The notes: generated by a model not told the origin, from the letters alone. A stretch of DNA of 46,874 nucleotides from Rhizobiales bacterium 32-66-11 (GCA_002304505.1 NCEH01000034.1:1-46874), one strand, 5' to 3'. Positions 12,430-21,196 are shown, counted from the first letter of the stretch. Numbers and translations are program-made.

Positions 12430-13626
12430 TCACTCCGCCGCCGCGCGCGACGCGAACCGCTCGGCCCCGAAGGGCGCGATGAGCGGATCGGTCCGGCCGT
12501 CCAGCACCAGCGCGCAGATGGTGGAGGTGGTCACCGGCAGCAGCAGGATGCCGTTGCGGTGATGGCCGGTGGCATGGATCAGCCCCTCCACCTCGCTCGC
12601 GCCCAGGATCGGGGCATCGTCGCGGCTGCCGGGGCGGAAGCCCACCCATTGCTCGATGATGGTCAGTTCTTCGATGGTGGGCACGCAGCGCCAAGCATGG
12701 GTGAGCAGCGCCAGCTGGCCGCCGGCGGTGATGTCGGTGTCGAAGCCCTTCTCCTCCACCGTCGCGCCGATGATGAGGCGCCCGTCCTTGCGCGGCACCA
12801 TATAGGTGCCCGGCCCCCACAGCACATGGGTCAGCAGCGGGGCGGCCGGATCCATGCGCAGCGCCAGCATCTGCCCCTTGATGGGGCGCACCGGGAGCGG
12901 CGCGGCCGGGGCGATGGTGACGCCGCGCGACCAGGCGCCGGCCGCCAGGATCACGGTATCGGCGGGATGCAGGACGCCCGCGACCACGACGCCGCGCGCC
13001 TTGCCGTCGCGGGTTTCCACCCGCTCCACCTTGGCATGCTCGTGCAGCACCGCGCCGGCCTTGAGCGCCGCCACCTTCAGCGCCGCCGCCGTTTGTCGGT
13101 TGTCGGCCTGATGATCCTGCGGGCACCAGAGCGCGCCTGCCAATTTGGTGGCGAGGTGCGGTTCCTTGCGGCGTGCCTCGGCGGCGGTCAGCCATTCCAC
13201 CGGCAAGCCGAGGCTCTTTTGAAAGGCGTGCTGGTGGCGCAGCTTGGCGGCGTCGTCGGCGGTGAGCGCGACGACGAGCGTGCCCTCCTCGCGCAGGCCC
13301 ACATTCATGCCGCTGGCCGCTTCCAGATCCGCCGCGAAGGCCGGCCACAAGGTCTGGCTCGCGCGGTTGAGGGTCAGCAACCCCTCTTCGCCGGGCTCGG
13401 CTTCCGCGCAGGCGGCGAGCATGCCGGCGGCGGCATGGCTGGCGCCGGAGCCGGCAAGGCCGGCATCAAACAGCTCGACCTTGCAGCCCGCCTGCGCCAG
13501 GCGCCAGCCGATGGCGAGGCCGATGACGCCCGCGCCGATGATGGCGACACGCAGGCCGGCAGCGTCGCTGCGGGCCGGCTCAACTTGCGAAGACACACTA
13601 TTTTGGGACGATAAGCGGGGGCTCAT
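12430..13626 (-). CDS. thiO: ThiO, glycine oxidase
   Basis: 398-residue DAO-family flavoprotein. An N-terminal FAD-binding Rossmann motif GAGVIGLAIGWRLAQAG lies near residues 32-48, and the family motif GHHRNGILLLP is near the C terminus. It oxidises glycine to the imine (dehydroglycine) used by ThiG, the aerobic alternative to ThiH. It is the first gene of thiOSGE and is preceded directly by a TPP riboswitch whose 3' end contains the ribosome-binding site (GGGAGGAGCCG before ATG). Confidence 0.93.
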   Translation of the reverse strand: MSPRLSSQNSVSSQVEPARSDAAGLRVAIIGAGVIGLAIGWRLAQAGCKVELFDAGLAGSGASHAAAGMLAACAEAEPGEEGLLTLNRASQTLWPAFAADLEAASGMNVGLREEGTLVVALTADDAAKLRHQHAFQKSLGLPVEWLTAAEARRKEPHLATKLAGALWCPQDHQADNRQTAAALKVAALKAGAVLHEHAKVERVETRDGKARGVVVAGVLHPADTVILAAGAWSRGVTIAPAAPLPVRPIKGQMLALRMDPAAPLLTHVLWGPGTYMVPRKDGRLIIGATVEEKGFDTDITAGGQLALLTHAWRCVPTIEELTIIEQWVGFRPGSRDDAPILGASEVEGLIHATGHHRNGILLLPVTTSTICALVLDGRTDPLIAPFGAERFASRAAAE

Positions 13627-13711
13627 CGGCTCCTCCCTACGCTGGAATGACCCAGACAGGTTCGATGGGTATGATCTCAGCCGCGCGTGACGCGCGGCAC
13701 CCCAGGCCGTC
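13627..13711 (-). promoter_or_regulatory. TPP riboswitch (THI element)
   Basis: On the minus strand the conserved THI-box order is present: GGGGTGCC, a variable GC hairpin (GCGCG...CGCGC), GCTGAGATCATACCC, GAACCTG, then GGGTCATTCCAGCGTAGGGA. It binds thiamine pyrophosphate and shuts down thiOSGE. The aptamer runs into GGGAGGAGCCG and the thiO ATG, and I see no terminator hairpin with a U-tract between them. P1 (CGGCCT with AGGA-GCCG) would include the Shine-Dalgarno, so control is probably translational. Confidence 0.93.
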
Positions 13712-13963
13712 TGACAGTATCACCGCTCTGCGCCCCGGCGGCAAGGAAAACTCAAAAATTCGCATCGAAACGTCACGAAGCGATGCAAGGCGTTTCGTCC
13801 CATAGCTTTTTCGCCGCCCAGCCGCAATTGCGGCACGGCGCGCACCGCCGCGGGAACCGGCGCGGGGCCTGTGGACGGCCTGACTCATGTGGTGCGCGGG
13901 CCTCGACTCGCAAATATGTTCTTGTTATGTTCCGATCACCAAGCGGCAATTGGGAACACGTCG

Positions 13964-14569
13964 ATGAAACTCTACTGGGCCCCGCAGACCCGCGCCTTCC
14001 GCGCCTTGTGGCTGTTGGAGGAGGCCGGATTACCCTATGAGCGCCACTTGGTGCCGCTCGACGGGCCGTTCATCGCCTCGGCGGAGTTTCGCGCCATCAA
14101 TCCCATGATGAAGGTGCCAGCGCTGGAAGATGGCGACGCGCGCATCGCCGAGAGCGGCGCCATCTGCCTCTATGTCGCGGACAAGGCGCCGGAGGCCCAT
14201 CTTGCCCCCGCCATCGGCGATCCGCGCCGGGGCCGCTATCTGCAATGGCTGTTCTGGGACGCCGCCTGCATGGAAGCCGCTTTCACCCAGAAGCTCGCCG
14301 GGGTGAACCTGCCGAGCCGGGCGGCCGGCTGGGGCAGTTTCGAGCGCGTCATGGACGTGCTGGAAGAGGCGCTGGCACCCGGCCCCTATCTGCTGGGGGA
14401 ACAGTTCACCGCCGCCGATGTGATGGTGGGCAGCAATGTCTGGTACGGGCTGACGCTTCTAAAGGTGATCGAACCCCGGCCGGTGTTCACCGCCTATGTG
14501 GCACGCTGCGAGGCGCGACCGGCCTTCCAGCGCGCCAACGCCATCGAGGCGGAAGCGCTCGCCGCCTGA
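13964..14569 (+). CDS. Glutathione S-transferase family protein
   Basis: 201 residues with a thioredoxin-like N-terminal domain (MKLYWAPQTRAFRALWLLEEAGLPYE) and the cis-proline and Ser motif region MMKVPALEDGDARIAESGAI, which binds the gamma-glutamyl part of glutathione. An all-alpha C-terminal domain with the N-capping motif FTAADVMVG follows. The class and substrate cannot be told from sequence alone. The ATG at 13964 begins the recognisable domain; longer in-frame extensions have no family features. It lies 75 bp upstream of the Nudix gene in the same direction. Confidence 0.85.
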   Translation: MKLYWAPQTRAFRALWLLEEAGLPYERHLVPLDGPFIASAEFRAINPMMKVPALEDGDARIAESGAICLYVADKAPEAHLAPAIGDPRRGRYLQWLFWDAACMEAAFTQKLAGVNLPSRAAGWGSFERVMDVLEEALAPGPYLLGEQFTAADVMVGSNVWYGLTLLKVIEPRPVFTAYVARCEARPAFQRANAIEAEALAA

Positions 14570-14643
14570 GGCCGCGCGCCGGCCCTGTGCGTGGGAAGAA
14601 GGCGCCCGCTGCCAGACGCGCGCGGACGCGCTATAAGGCGGCC

Positions 14644-15087
14644 ATGCTGCCTCTGCTTCCGCTCATCCGGCGCGTGCGCCACGGCCTTACCCTCGGTGTG
14701 CGCACCATCGTCATGGACGCGGCGCGCGGCGTGCTGCTGGTGCGCCATTCCTATACGCCCGGCTGGCATTTTCCCGGCGGCGGCGTGGACGTGGGCGAAA
14801 CCACGGAAGAGGCGGCCCGGCGCGAACTGATGGAAGAAGCGGCGGTCACCGCCGAAGGCCCGCTGGTGCTGCAGGGGCTCTATTTCAATCCGCGCGTCGG
14901 CGGGCGCGATCATGTGGCCTGCTATCTCGTGCCACGCTTTTCCTTCGAGGCATTGCCCGGCCCCAATCTGGAGATTCGCGAAGTGCGCTTCTTCCCCCGC
15001 GACGCTTTGCCCGAGGATGTCACCGCCGGCACCCTGCGCCGTCTCGCCGAGATCGAAACCGGCCAGCCGCCGGATCCGCGCTGGTAG
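14644..15087 (+). CDS. Nudix hydrolase
   Basis: 147 residues. The Nudix box is clear: Gly-x5-Glu-x7-Arg-Glu-Leu-Met-Glu-Glu (GGVDVGETTEEAARRELMEE), with the usual following Gly replaced by Ala. Such enzymes hydrolyse nucleoside diphosphates linked to another group, using the Glu cluster to bind Mg2+. The GWHFPGGGVDVGET context is common among small housekeeping or sanitising members. The substrate is not predictable. The N terminus may begin at an upstream codon, but the ATG at 14644 precedes the first conserved residues. Confidence 0.85.
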   Translation: MLPLLPLIRRVRHGLTLGVRTIVMDAARGVLLVRHSYTPGWHFPGGGVDVGETTEEAARRELMEEAAVTAEGPLVLQGLYFNPRVGGRDHVACYLVPRFSFEALPGPNLEIREVRFFPRDALPEDVTAGTLRRLAEIETGQPPDPRW

Positions 15088-15169
15088 GCGCGCGCTGGTA
15101 GCCCCGCCGGCCCCTGCTCCAGTTCCCCTTGTCCGCGACCCGCCGCCTTTCTCATTCGCGAGCTTTCCG

Positions 15170-16696
15170 ATGGAAGTCACCTCCGCCCCCTCCCCCGCCG
15201 GGGAAATCGCCGCCCTGCTCGGCCGCCTCGGAATTGCGCCCGAAACCCTTCGCGGCGGTACGCTTGCGGCCCGATCGCCGATCACCGGCGAACAAGTCGC
15301 CGCCCTGCAGGAAACGCCCGACGCTTCGGCGGCGATCGGCGCGGCGCACGCGGCCTTTCTCGCCTGGCGCACCGTGCCCGCCCCGCGCCGGGGCGAATTG
15401 GTGCGCCTGCTGGGCGAAGAATTGCGCGCCGCCAAGGCCGATCTCGGCCGGCTCGTGACGCTCGAGGCCGGCAAGATCCTCTCCGAGGGAATGGGCGAAG
15501 TGCAGGAGATGATCGACATCTGCGACTTCGCCACCGGCCTGTCGCGCCAGCTGCACGGCCTCACCATCACCACCGAGCGCCCCGACCATCGCATGATGGA
15601 GACTTGGCATCCCGTCGGCGTGGTCGGCGTGATCTCGGCGTTCAATTTTCCGGTCGCCGTCTGGTCCTGGAACGCGGCGCTGGCGCTGGTGTGCGGCAAT
15701 GCGGTGGTGTGGAAGCCCTCGGAAAAGACGCCGCTGACCGCGCTCGCCGTCCAAGCGATTTTTCAGCGCGCGACGGCCCGCTTCGGCGCGGCGCCGGCCG
15801 GCCTCTCCGCTTTGCTGATCGGCGGGCGCGAAATGGGCGAGACGCTGGTGGACGACCCGCGCGTGCCGGTGGTCTCGGCCACCGGCTCCACCGCCATGGG
15901 CCGCGCCGTGGCGCCGCGCCTTGCCGCACGGTTCGCGCGGGCGATCCTGGAACTCGGCGGCAATAATGCCGCCATCGTCTGCCCCTCCGCCGACCTTGAC
16001 CTCACGGTGCGCGCGGTGGCCTTCGCCGCCATGGGCACCGCCGGCCAGCGCTGCACCAGCCTGCGGCGGCTGATCGTGCACGAAAGCGTTTACGACACCC
16101 TGCTCGGCCGCCTCAAGGCCGCCTATGGCTCGGTGCGCGTGGGCGATCCGCGTGCCCCGGAAACGCTCGTCGGCCCGCTGATCGATGATGCGGCCGCGCA
16201 GGCCATGGTGAGCGCGCTCGCCGCGGCGCGCGCCGAAGGCGGCGGCGTGAGCGGCGGGGAAAGGGTCCAGCCGGCCGGCCTCTCCGGCGGTGCCTATGTG
16301 CGTCCCGCCCTGGTGGAAATGCCCGCCCAGAGCGCCATCGTGCGGGCGGAAACCTTCGCGCCCCTCCTCTACGTGCTGCGCTACGAGACCCTGGACGAGG
16401 CCATCGCCCTTCAGAACGACGTGCCGCAGGGCCTCGCCTCCTCCATCTTCACCACCGATCTGCGCGAGGCCGAGCGCTTCCTCTCCGCCGCCGGATCGGA
16501 TTGCGGCATCGCCAATGTGAATATCGGCCCCTCGGGCGCCGAGATCGGCGGGGCGTTCGGGGGCGAGAAGGAGACCGGCGGCGGCCGCGAGGCCGGATCG
16601 GACAGCTGGAAGGCCTATATGCGCCGCGCCACCAACACCATCAATTACGGCGCGACCTTGCCCCTCGCCCAGGGGGTGAGCTTCGATCTGGACTAG
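15170..16696 (+). CDS. ALDH7-type aldehyde dehydrogenase (aminoadipate-semialdehyde dehydrogenase-like)
   Basis: 508-residue NAD(P)-dependent aldehyde dehydrogenase. Catalytic Cys295 lies in GTAGQRCTSLRRL and general base Glu261 in ILELGGNN. Antiquitin/ALDH7 hallmarks are VISAFNFPVAVWSWN and the C-terminal GSDSWKAYMRRATNTINYG...LPLAQGV. The closest known bacterial function is oxidation of aminoadipate semialdehyde/piperideine-6-carboxylate in lysine catabolism (AmaB/Pcd). Here it lies 89 bp upstream of eutBC in the same direction, so it might also handle the acetaldehyde released from ethanolamine; that is inference. No strong ribosome-binding site precedes the chosen ATG. Confidence 0.88.
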   Translation: MEVTSAPSPAGEIAALLGRLGIAPETLRGGTLAARSPITGEQVAALQETPDASAAIGAAHAAFLAWRTVPAPRRGELVRLLGEELRAAKADLGRLVTLEAGKILSEGMGEVQEMIDICDFATGLSRQLHGLTITTERPDHRMMETWHPVGVVGVISAFNFPVAVWSWNAALALVCGNAVVWKPSEKTPLTALAVQAIFQRATARFGAAPAGLSALLIGGREMGETLVDDPRVPVVSATGSTAMGRAVAPRLAARFARAILELGGNNAAIVCPSADLDLTVRAVAFAAMGTAGQRCTSLRRLIVHESVYDTLLGRLKAAYGSVRVGDPRAPETLVGPLIDDAAAQAMVSALAAARAEGGGVSGGERVQPAGLSGGAYVRPALVEMPAQSAIVRAETFAPLLYVLRYETLDEAIALQNDVPQGLASSIFTTDLREAERFLSAAGSDCGIANVNIGPSGAEIGGAFGGEKETGGGREAGSDSWKAYMRRATNTINYGATLPLAQGVSFDLD

Positions 16697-16727
16697 GCAA
16701 GCGCCGATGCCAGGCGGAAGGGATTTC

Positions 16728-16755
16728 TTGTAAGGCATAAATATTGCTTCATAAT
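16728..16755 (+). promoter_or_regulatory. Possible sigma-70 promoter of eutBC
   Basis: In the AT-rich 89-bp gap before eutB, TTGTAA (16728-16733) and CATAAT (16750-16755) are separated by 16 bp, a reasonable -35/-10 pair. GCCGAT (16703-16708) and ATCGGC (16754-16759) form a widely spaced dyad around it. No cobalamin riboswitch is present. Confidence 0.4.
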
Positions 16756-16785
16756 CGGCATGTTCAGCGTGCGGGAGCCTTGTGA

Positions 16786-18174
16786 ATGCCCTTCATCCAC
16801 CGCATCGGTCCGCGCAGCTATGTGTTCGCCGATCTCAAGGAGCTGATGGCCAAGGCCACGCCGCTGCGCTCCGGCGACATGCTGGCCGGCATTGCCGCGA
16901 CCAGCGCGGAGGAGAATGTCGCCGCCAAGATGTGCCTCGCCGAGGTGCCGCTGAAGACGTTCTTGTCCGAGGCGCTGATCCCCTATGAGGAGGATGAGGT
17001 CACGCGCCTCATCCTGGACGGGCACGATCATTCCGCCTTCGCGCCCGTCGCGAGCCTCACCGTGGGCGATTTCCGCGATTATCTGCTCTCGGATCAGGCG
17101 ACGCCGGAAACCCTCGCGCGCCTCGCCACCGGCCTGACGCCGGAAATGGTGGCGGCGGTCTCCAAGATCATGCGCAACCAGGATCTGATCCTGGTGGCAA
17201 AGAAATGCCGGGTGGTCACGCGCTTCCGCAACACCATCGGCCTGCCCGGCACCATGGCCGTGCGCCTCCAGCCCAACCATCCCACCGACGATGCCGCCGG
17301 CGTCTCCGCCACCATTCTCGACGGCCTGCTCTATGGCTGCGGCGATGCGGTGATCGGCATCAATCCCGCATCCGACAGCCTTCCGGTGCTCGACCGGCTG
17401 CTGAAGCTGATGGATGCGGTCATCACGCGCTTCGACATCCCCACCCAGAGCTGCGTGCTGACCCATGTGACCACCTCCATCGAGCTGATGAACCGGGGGG
17501 CACCGGTGGACCTGGTGTTCCAGTCCATCGCCGGGACGCAGGCCGCCAACCGCTCGTTCGGCATCGATCTTGCGGTGTTGCGCGAAGGCTATGACGCCGC
17601 GAGGTCGCTGAAGCGCGGCACGCTCGGCACCAATGCCATGTATTTCGAGACCGGCCAGGGTGCTGCGCTCTCCGCCAATGCGCACCATGGCGTGGACCAG
17701 CAGACCTGCGAGGCGCGCGCCTATGCGGTCGCCCGCGCGTTCGAGCCGCTGCTGGTGAATACGGTGGTGGGCTTCATCGGCCCGGAATATCTCTATGACG
17801 GCAAGCAGATCATCCGCGCCGGACTGGAAGACCATTTCTGCGGAAAGCTGCTCGGCGTGCCGCTGGGCGTGGACGTCTGCTACACCAACCACGCCGAAGC
17901 CGACCAGGACGACATGGACACCCTGCTCACGCTGCTGGCAGCGGCGGGCGTGACCTATGTGATGGGCATTCCAGGCGCCGATGACGTAATGCTCAATTAT
18001 CAGTCGACCTCGTTCCACGATGCCCTTTATGTGCGCGAAGTCTTCGGGCTGAAGCGGGCGCCGGAGTTCGAGGCATGGCTCCAATCCATGCACATCACCG
18101 GAGCGGACGCCCGCCTTCTGCCCGCCGACGGCGGCCATCCCCTGCTGGGTTTCGTGGCGGAGCGGGCGGCATGA
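16786..18174 (+). CDS. eutB: EutB, ethanolamine ammonia-lyase large subunit
   Basis: 462 residues, the normal length for EutB. The TIM-barrel catalytic subunit splits ethanolamine into acetaldehyde and ammonia with adenosylcobalamin. Family stretches include RFRNTIGLPGTMAVRLQPNHPTDD, FQSIAGTQAANRSFGI, YFETGQGAALSANAHHGVDQQT and CYTNHAEADQDDMD. GGGAG lies eight bases before the ATG. Its stop overlaps the eutC start (ATGA), so the subunits are co-translated. No microcompartment shell genes and no EutA reactivase are in the window, implying the cytosolic, carbon/nitrogen-scavenging form of the pathway. Confidence 0.97.
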   Translation: MPFIHRIGPRSYVFADLKELMAKATPLRSGDMLAGIAATSAEENVAAKMCLAEVPLKTFLSEALIPYEEDEVTRLILDGHDHSAFAPVASLTVGDFRDYLLSDQATPETLARLATGLTPEMVAAVSKIMRNQDLILVAKKCRVVTRFRNTIGLPGTMAVRLQPNHPTDDAAGVSATILDGLLYGCGDAVIGINPASDSLPVLDRLLKLMDAVITRFDIPTQSCVLTHVTTSIELMNRGAPVDLVFQSIAGTQAANRSFGIDLAVLREGYDAARSLKRGTLGTNAMYFETGQGAALSANAHHGVDQQTCEARAYAVARAFEPLLVNTVVGFIGPEYLYDGKQIIRAGLEDHFCGKLLGVPLGVDVCYTNHAEADQDDMDTLLTLLAAAGVTYVMGIPGADDVMLNYQSTSFHDALYVREVFGLKRAPEFEAWLQSMHITGADARLLPADGGHPLLGFVAERAA

Positions 18175-18956
18175 TCGAGCGCGACCCCTGGCTCGCCTTC
18201 GCGCGGCATACGCCGGCCCGCATCGCGCTCGGCCGCACCGGCGCAAGCCTGCCGACGCAAGAAGTGCTGCGCTTCGCCCTCGCCCATGCCCAGGCGCGCG
18301 ATGCGGTCCACACGCCGTTCGACGCCACGGAAGTGGCGACGCAGGTGCGCGCGCTCGGATTTGAGACCGTGCAAATCGCCAGCGCCGCGCCGGCGCGCGA
18401 TGTCTATCTGCGCCGGCCCGATCTCGGCCGCCGCCTCGCCGAGGCGAGCCGCGCCACGCTTGAAACGTCCGCCCACGGCCCCGTCGATCTGGCGCTGGTG
18501 GTGGCGGACGGGCTCTCTTCCGCCGCCGTGCACGCGCAGGCCGTGCCCTTCCTCGCGGCGCTCAAGCCCTGGATTGAAAAAGAGAAATGGCGCGTCTCCC
18601 CGGTCTGCATCGCCGCCCAGGCGCGGGTGGCGCTGGGGGATGAGGTGGGCGCGGCGCTGAAGGCGCGGGCGGTACTGGTGATGATCGGCGAGCGGCCCGG
18701 CCTCTCCTCGCCGGACAGTCTCGGCCTCTACCTCACCTTCGCACCCCGCCCCGGACGCACCGACGCGGAGCGCAATTGCATCTCGAACGTGCGGGCCGAG
18801 GGCCTGTCCCACAATGCCGCCGCCTTCAAGCTGGCCTGGCTGCTGAAGGAGGCGCTGCGCCGGGAAATAACCGGCGTCGATCTGAAGGACGAAAGCGATG
18901 CGCGGCTGGACGGCGTGCAGCCCCCGTCCGCCCTTCCCGGTGCCGGCGAGGCGTGA
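18171..18956 (+). CDS. eutC: EutC, ethanolamine ammonia-lyase small subunit
   Basis: 261 residues. It forms the cobalamin-binding interface with EutB in the (EutB-EutC) complex. Conserved segments are LALVVADGLSSAAVHAQAVP (residues 107-126) and the C-terminal DAERNCISN (198-206). It is somewhat shorter at the N terminus than the enterobacterial protein, as is usual for proteobacterial versions outside the microcompartment operons. It starts inside the eutB stop codon (ATGA overlap at 18171). The permease gene follows after 81 bp. Confidence 0.95.
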   Translation: MIERDPWLAFARHTPARIALGRTGASLPTQEVLRFALAHAQARDAVHTPFDATEVATQVRALGFETVQIASAAPARDVYLRRPDLGRRLAEASRATLETSAHGPVDLALVVADGLSSAAVHAQAVPFLAALKPWIEKEKWRVSPVCIAAQARVALGDEVGAALKARAVLVMIGERPGLSSPDSLGLYLTFAPRPGRTDAERNCISNVRAEGLSHNAAAFKLAWLLKEALRREITGVDLKDESDARLDGVQPPSALPGAGEA

Positions 18957-19037
18957 CGTTCAGGCACGGTCCTTGCTTTAAAAAATCATGGGCCGGCAAC
19001 CGGCGTTCCGGTGGCCGCTGGGCAGAGGGCACGATTC

Positions 19038-20540
19038 ATGAGCGCTCAAAAATCTTCCGGCGTCAGCTACACCACGGTCGATGTAAAATATTTCGAGCAG
19101 CGCGCCTTGAAGCGCCATGCCCGTGTCTGGTCGCTGTGGGCGCTGGGCGTCGGCGCGGTCATTTCCGGCCATTTCTCGGGCTGGAACCTGGGCCTCGCCT
19201 CGGGCGGCTGGGGCGGCATGTTCATCGCCGCCATCATCATCGCCATCATGTATCTCGGCCTGACCTTCTGCATCGCAGAGATGTCGCCCGCTTTGCCCCA
19301 TACGGGCGCGGCCTATTCCTTCGCCCGCACCACCATGGGGCCGTGGGGCGGCTTCGTGACCGGGCTGTGCGAGAACGTGGAATATGTCATCACGCCGGCC
19401 GTGGTGGTGTCCTTCATCGGCTCCTACATGGGATCGATCTTCGGCACGCCGCCCGAGTTCCAGCCGGTCTATTGGATCTTCGGCTACATCATCTTCGTCG
19501 GCCTGAACGTGGTCGGCGTGGAACTCTCCTTCAAGGTGACGCTGGTGGTGACGCTCGCCGCGCTCGCCTGCCTGGTGGCGTTCTGGGTCAGCGCGATCCC
19601 GGTCATGGACTTCTCGCGCTGGGCGCTGAACATGGGCGTCGGGCCGGACGGGAAGGCGGTGGAACTGCCCAATGGCGGCGGCCCGTTCCTGCCGTTCGGC
19701 ATCGGCGGCGCGCTCGCGGCCATGCCGTTCGCGGTCTGGCTGTTCCTCGCGATCGAGCAATTGCCGCTGGCGGCGGAAGAATCGGTCGATCCCAAGACCG
19801 ACATGCCGAAGGGCATCATCGCCGGCATGGCGACGCTGATCGTCTCCGCCTTCATGATCCTGTGGCTGAATTCCTCGGTGGCCAACGGCGCGTTCGGCCT
19901 GTCCACCTCGCTGGAACCTTTGCTCGATGGCTTCAAGGCCATCTATGGCACGGGCATCGCCAGCCTGCTGGCGCTGGTCGCGGTGGTGGGGCTGATCGCG
20001 TCCTTCCACACCATCATCTATGCCCAGGGCCGGCAGATCTATTCGCTCTCGCGCGCCGGCTATTTCCCGCGCAGCCTGTCGATCACCCACGGCAGCCGCA
20101 AGACCCCGCACGTGGCCATGATCGCCGGCGCGGTCGTCGGCCTGGTGATCATGCTCGCCATCTGGTTCACGCTGGGTGTGGAGGCGGGCGCGGCGGCCAT
20201 CGGCGGCACGCTGCTGAACATGGCGGTGTTCGGCGCCATGCTCTCCTATGTGATGCAGGCCCTCTCCTTTATCCTCATGCGGAAGAACATGCCGCAGATC
20301 GCCCGGCCCTATGTGAGCCCGTTCGGCATTCCCGGCGCGGTGGTGACCATCGTGATCGCGCTGGTGACCATCTATTTCCAGCTGTCGGATCCCATCTACC
20401 GCGCCGGCGTTATCGGCGTGGCGATCTGGTTCGCCATCGGCATGGCCTATTTCGCCGTCTACGGGCGCCACAAGCTGGTGCTCTCGCCCGAGGAGGAATT
20501 CGCTCTCTCCAAGGGCACGGCCGAATATAAGAGCTATTGA
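19038..20540 (+). CDS. eat: Ethanolamine permease (APC superfamily)
   Basis: 500-residue inner-membrane protein with about 12 hydrophobic helices. The APC-type helix-1 motif (GVGAVISGHFSGWNLGLASGGWGG) and EMSPALPHTGAAYSFARTTMGPWGG are characteristic of the ethanolamine permease subfamily. It supplies substrate to EutBC, immediately upstream on the same strand. The start is ATG at 19038, with AGAGGG about 9 bases before it; an in-frame GTG at 19011 is the alternative. It ends 79 bp from a convergent hypothetical gene, with a GC hairpin between. Confidence 0.9.
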   Translation: MSAQKSSGVSYTTVDVKYFEQRALKRHARVWSLWALGVGAVISGHFSGWNLGLASGGWGGMFIAAIIIAIMYLGLTFCIAEMSPALPHTGAAYSFARTTMGPWGGFVTGLCENVEYVITPAVVVSFIGSYMGSIFGTPPEFQPVYWIFGYIIFVGLNVVGVELSFKVTLVVTLAALACLVAFWVSAIPVMDFSRWALNMGVGPDGKAVELPNGGGPFLPFGIGGALAAMPFAVWLFLAIEQLPLAAEESVDPKTDMPKGIIAGMATLIVSAFMILWLNSSVANGAFGLSTSLEPLLDGFKAIYGTGIASLLALVAVVGLIASFHTIIYAQGRQIYSLSRAGYFPRSLSITHGSRKTPHVAMIAGAVVGLVIMLAIWFTLGVEAGAAAIGGTLLNMAVFGAMLSYVMQALSFILMRKNMPQIARPYVSPFGIPGAVVTIVIALVTIYFQLSDPIYRAGVIGVAIWFAIGMAYFAVYGRHKLVLSPEEEFALSKGTAEYKSY

Positions 20541-20560
20541 GGCCGGGCGCCGCAAAACCA

Positions 20561-20591
20561 CTCCCGCGGGCGCGCAGGGCGACCGCGGGAG
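20561..20591. terminator. GC-rich hairpin between convergent genes
   Basis: CTCCCGCGG (20561-20569) pairs perfectly with CCGCGGGAG (20583-20591) around a 13-nt loop. It lies between the permease (plus) and the hypothetical gene (minus). There is no T-tract on either side, so it could be a weak bidirectional terminator or an RNA 3'-end stabiliser. Confidence 0.5.
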
Positions 20592-20618
20592 GACTTCACG
20601 ACCCAAGGCGCGGGCGCG

Positions 20619-20999
20619 TCAGACGTGCTCGACAGACACCACGCGATAGGTGTGCATCTCGTCATCCTCGCGGATCGAGACATATTCGCCGGGCGCGAAG
20701 GCTTCATCGCCGAAGCGGTAGCCGGACTCGTCATCCTCGTCGCCGGACACATCATAGCGGAACGCCCAGCTTCCGCCGGGCCGGCGCACCAGGTGGCCGA
20801 TATCGTCCGCCTCGCCCGGCCGGAAGCGCACCACCCGGCACGCGGCGCGATTGGCATGCCAGAGGTCGGCGTCGATGCGGCCGTTCTCATCCAGCGGCGC
20901 GACGAAGGAATAGCCGAAATTGCGGGATCCCTCGGGGTGGTCCTTTTCGCGCGCAAGTTCGAGACGGATCTCGCGGAAGGAATGAGGCAGTTGGCTCAT
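20619..20999 (-). CDS. Conserved hypothetical acidic protein
   Basis: 126 residues with no family that I recognise. It is rich in acidic residues in its second half (SGDEDDESGYRFGDEAF) and has no transmembrane segment or signal peptide. The order suggests a small mixed alpha/beta cytoplasmic domain: FREIRLELAREKDHPEGSRNFGYSFVAPLDENGRI, then FRPGEADDIGHLVRRPGGSW, then PGEYVSIREDDEMHTYRVVSVE. The upstream GAGGAGACTGATT before ATG gives a good ribosome-binding site. Codon usage matches its neighbours, supporting a real gene. It stands alone between two convergent or divergent units. Confidence 0.75.
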   Translation of the reverse strand: MSQLPHSFREIRLELAREKDHPEGSRNFGYSFVAPLDENGRIDADLWHANRAACRVVRFRPGEADDIGHLVRRPGGSWAFRYDVSGDEDDESGYRFGDEAFAPGEYVSIREDDEMHTYRVVSVEHV

Positions 21000-21092
21000 A
21001 ATCAGTCTCCTCGGGCGTCACCCGTCGCCGATTCCGGTCTGGGCTCCCTTCATGCCGCAGGAATAAAAGTGGCGCCAGTTACGGACATTCAC

Positions 21093-21112
21093 TTACGCAA
21101 AAGCCCGCGTAA
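21093..21112. promoter_or_regulatory. Inverted repeat upstream of the phasin-like gene
   Basis: TTACGC-N8-GCGTAA is a perfect 6-bp dyad in an AT-rich patch between the hypothetical gene (minus) and the phasin-like gene (plus). It could be an operator for either gene; no regulator is encoded beside it. Confidence 0.4.
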
Positions 21113-21196
21113 AATATTTACTTTCGTTGATCCAGGCCAATGCGCCCGTTGTCGTTCGTGGCATGTTAAACTCTTATGCCAGTGCGGAGACGAACC

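Noticed and set aside
15152..16738. Long minus-strand frame opposite the ALDH7 gene
   Set aside because: It shadows a well-supported dehydrogenase with catalytic Cys and Glu in place; the antisense product has no recognisable feature.
16697..16785. Cobalamin riboswitch before eutB
   Set aside because: The 89-bp gap is too short and lacks the B12-box and conserved core.
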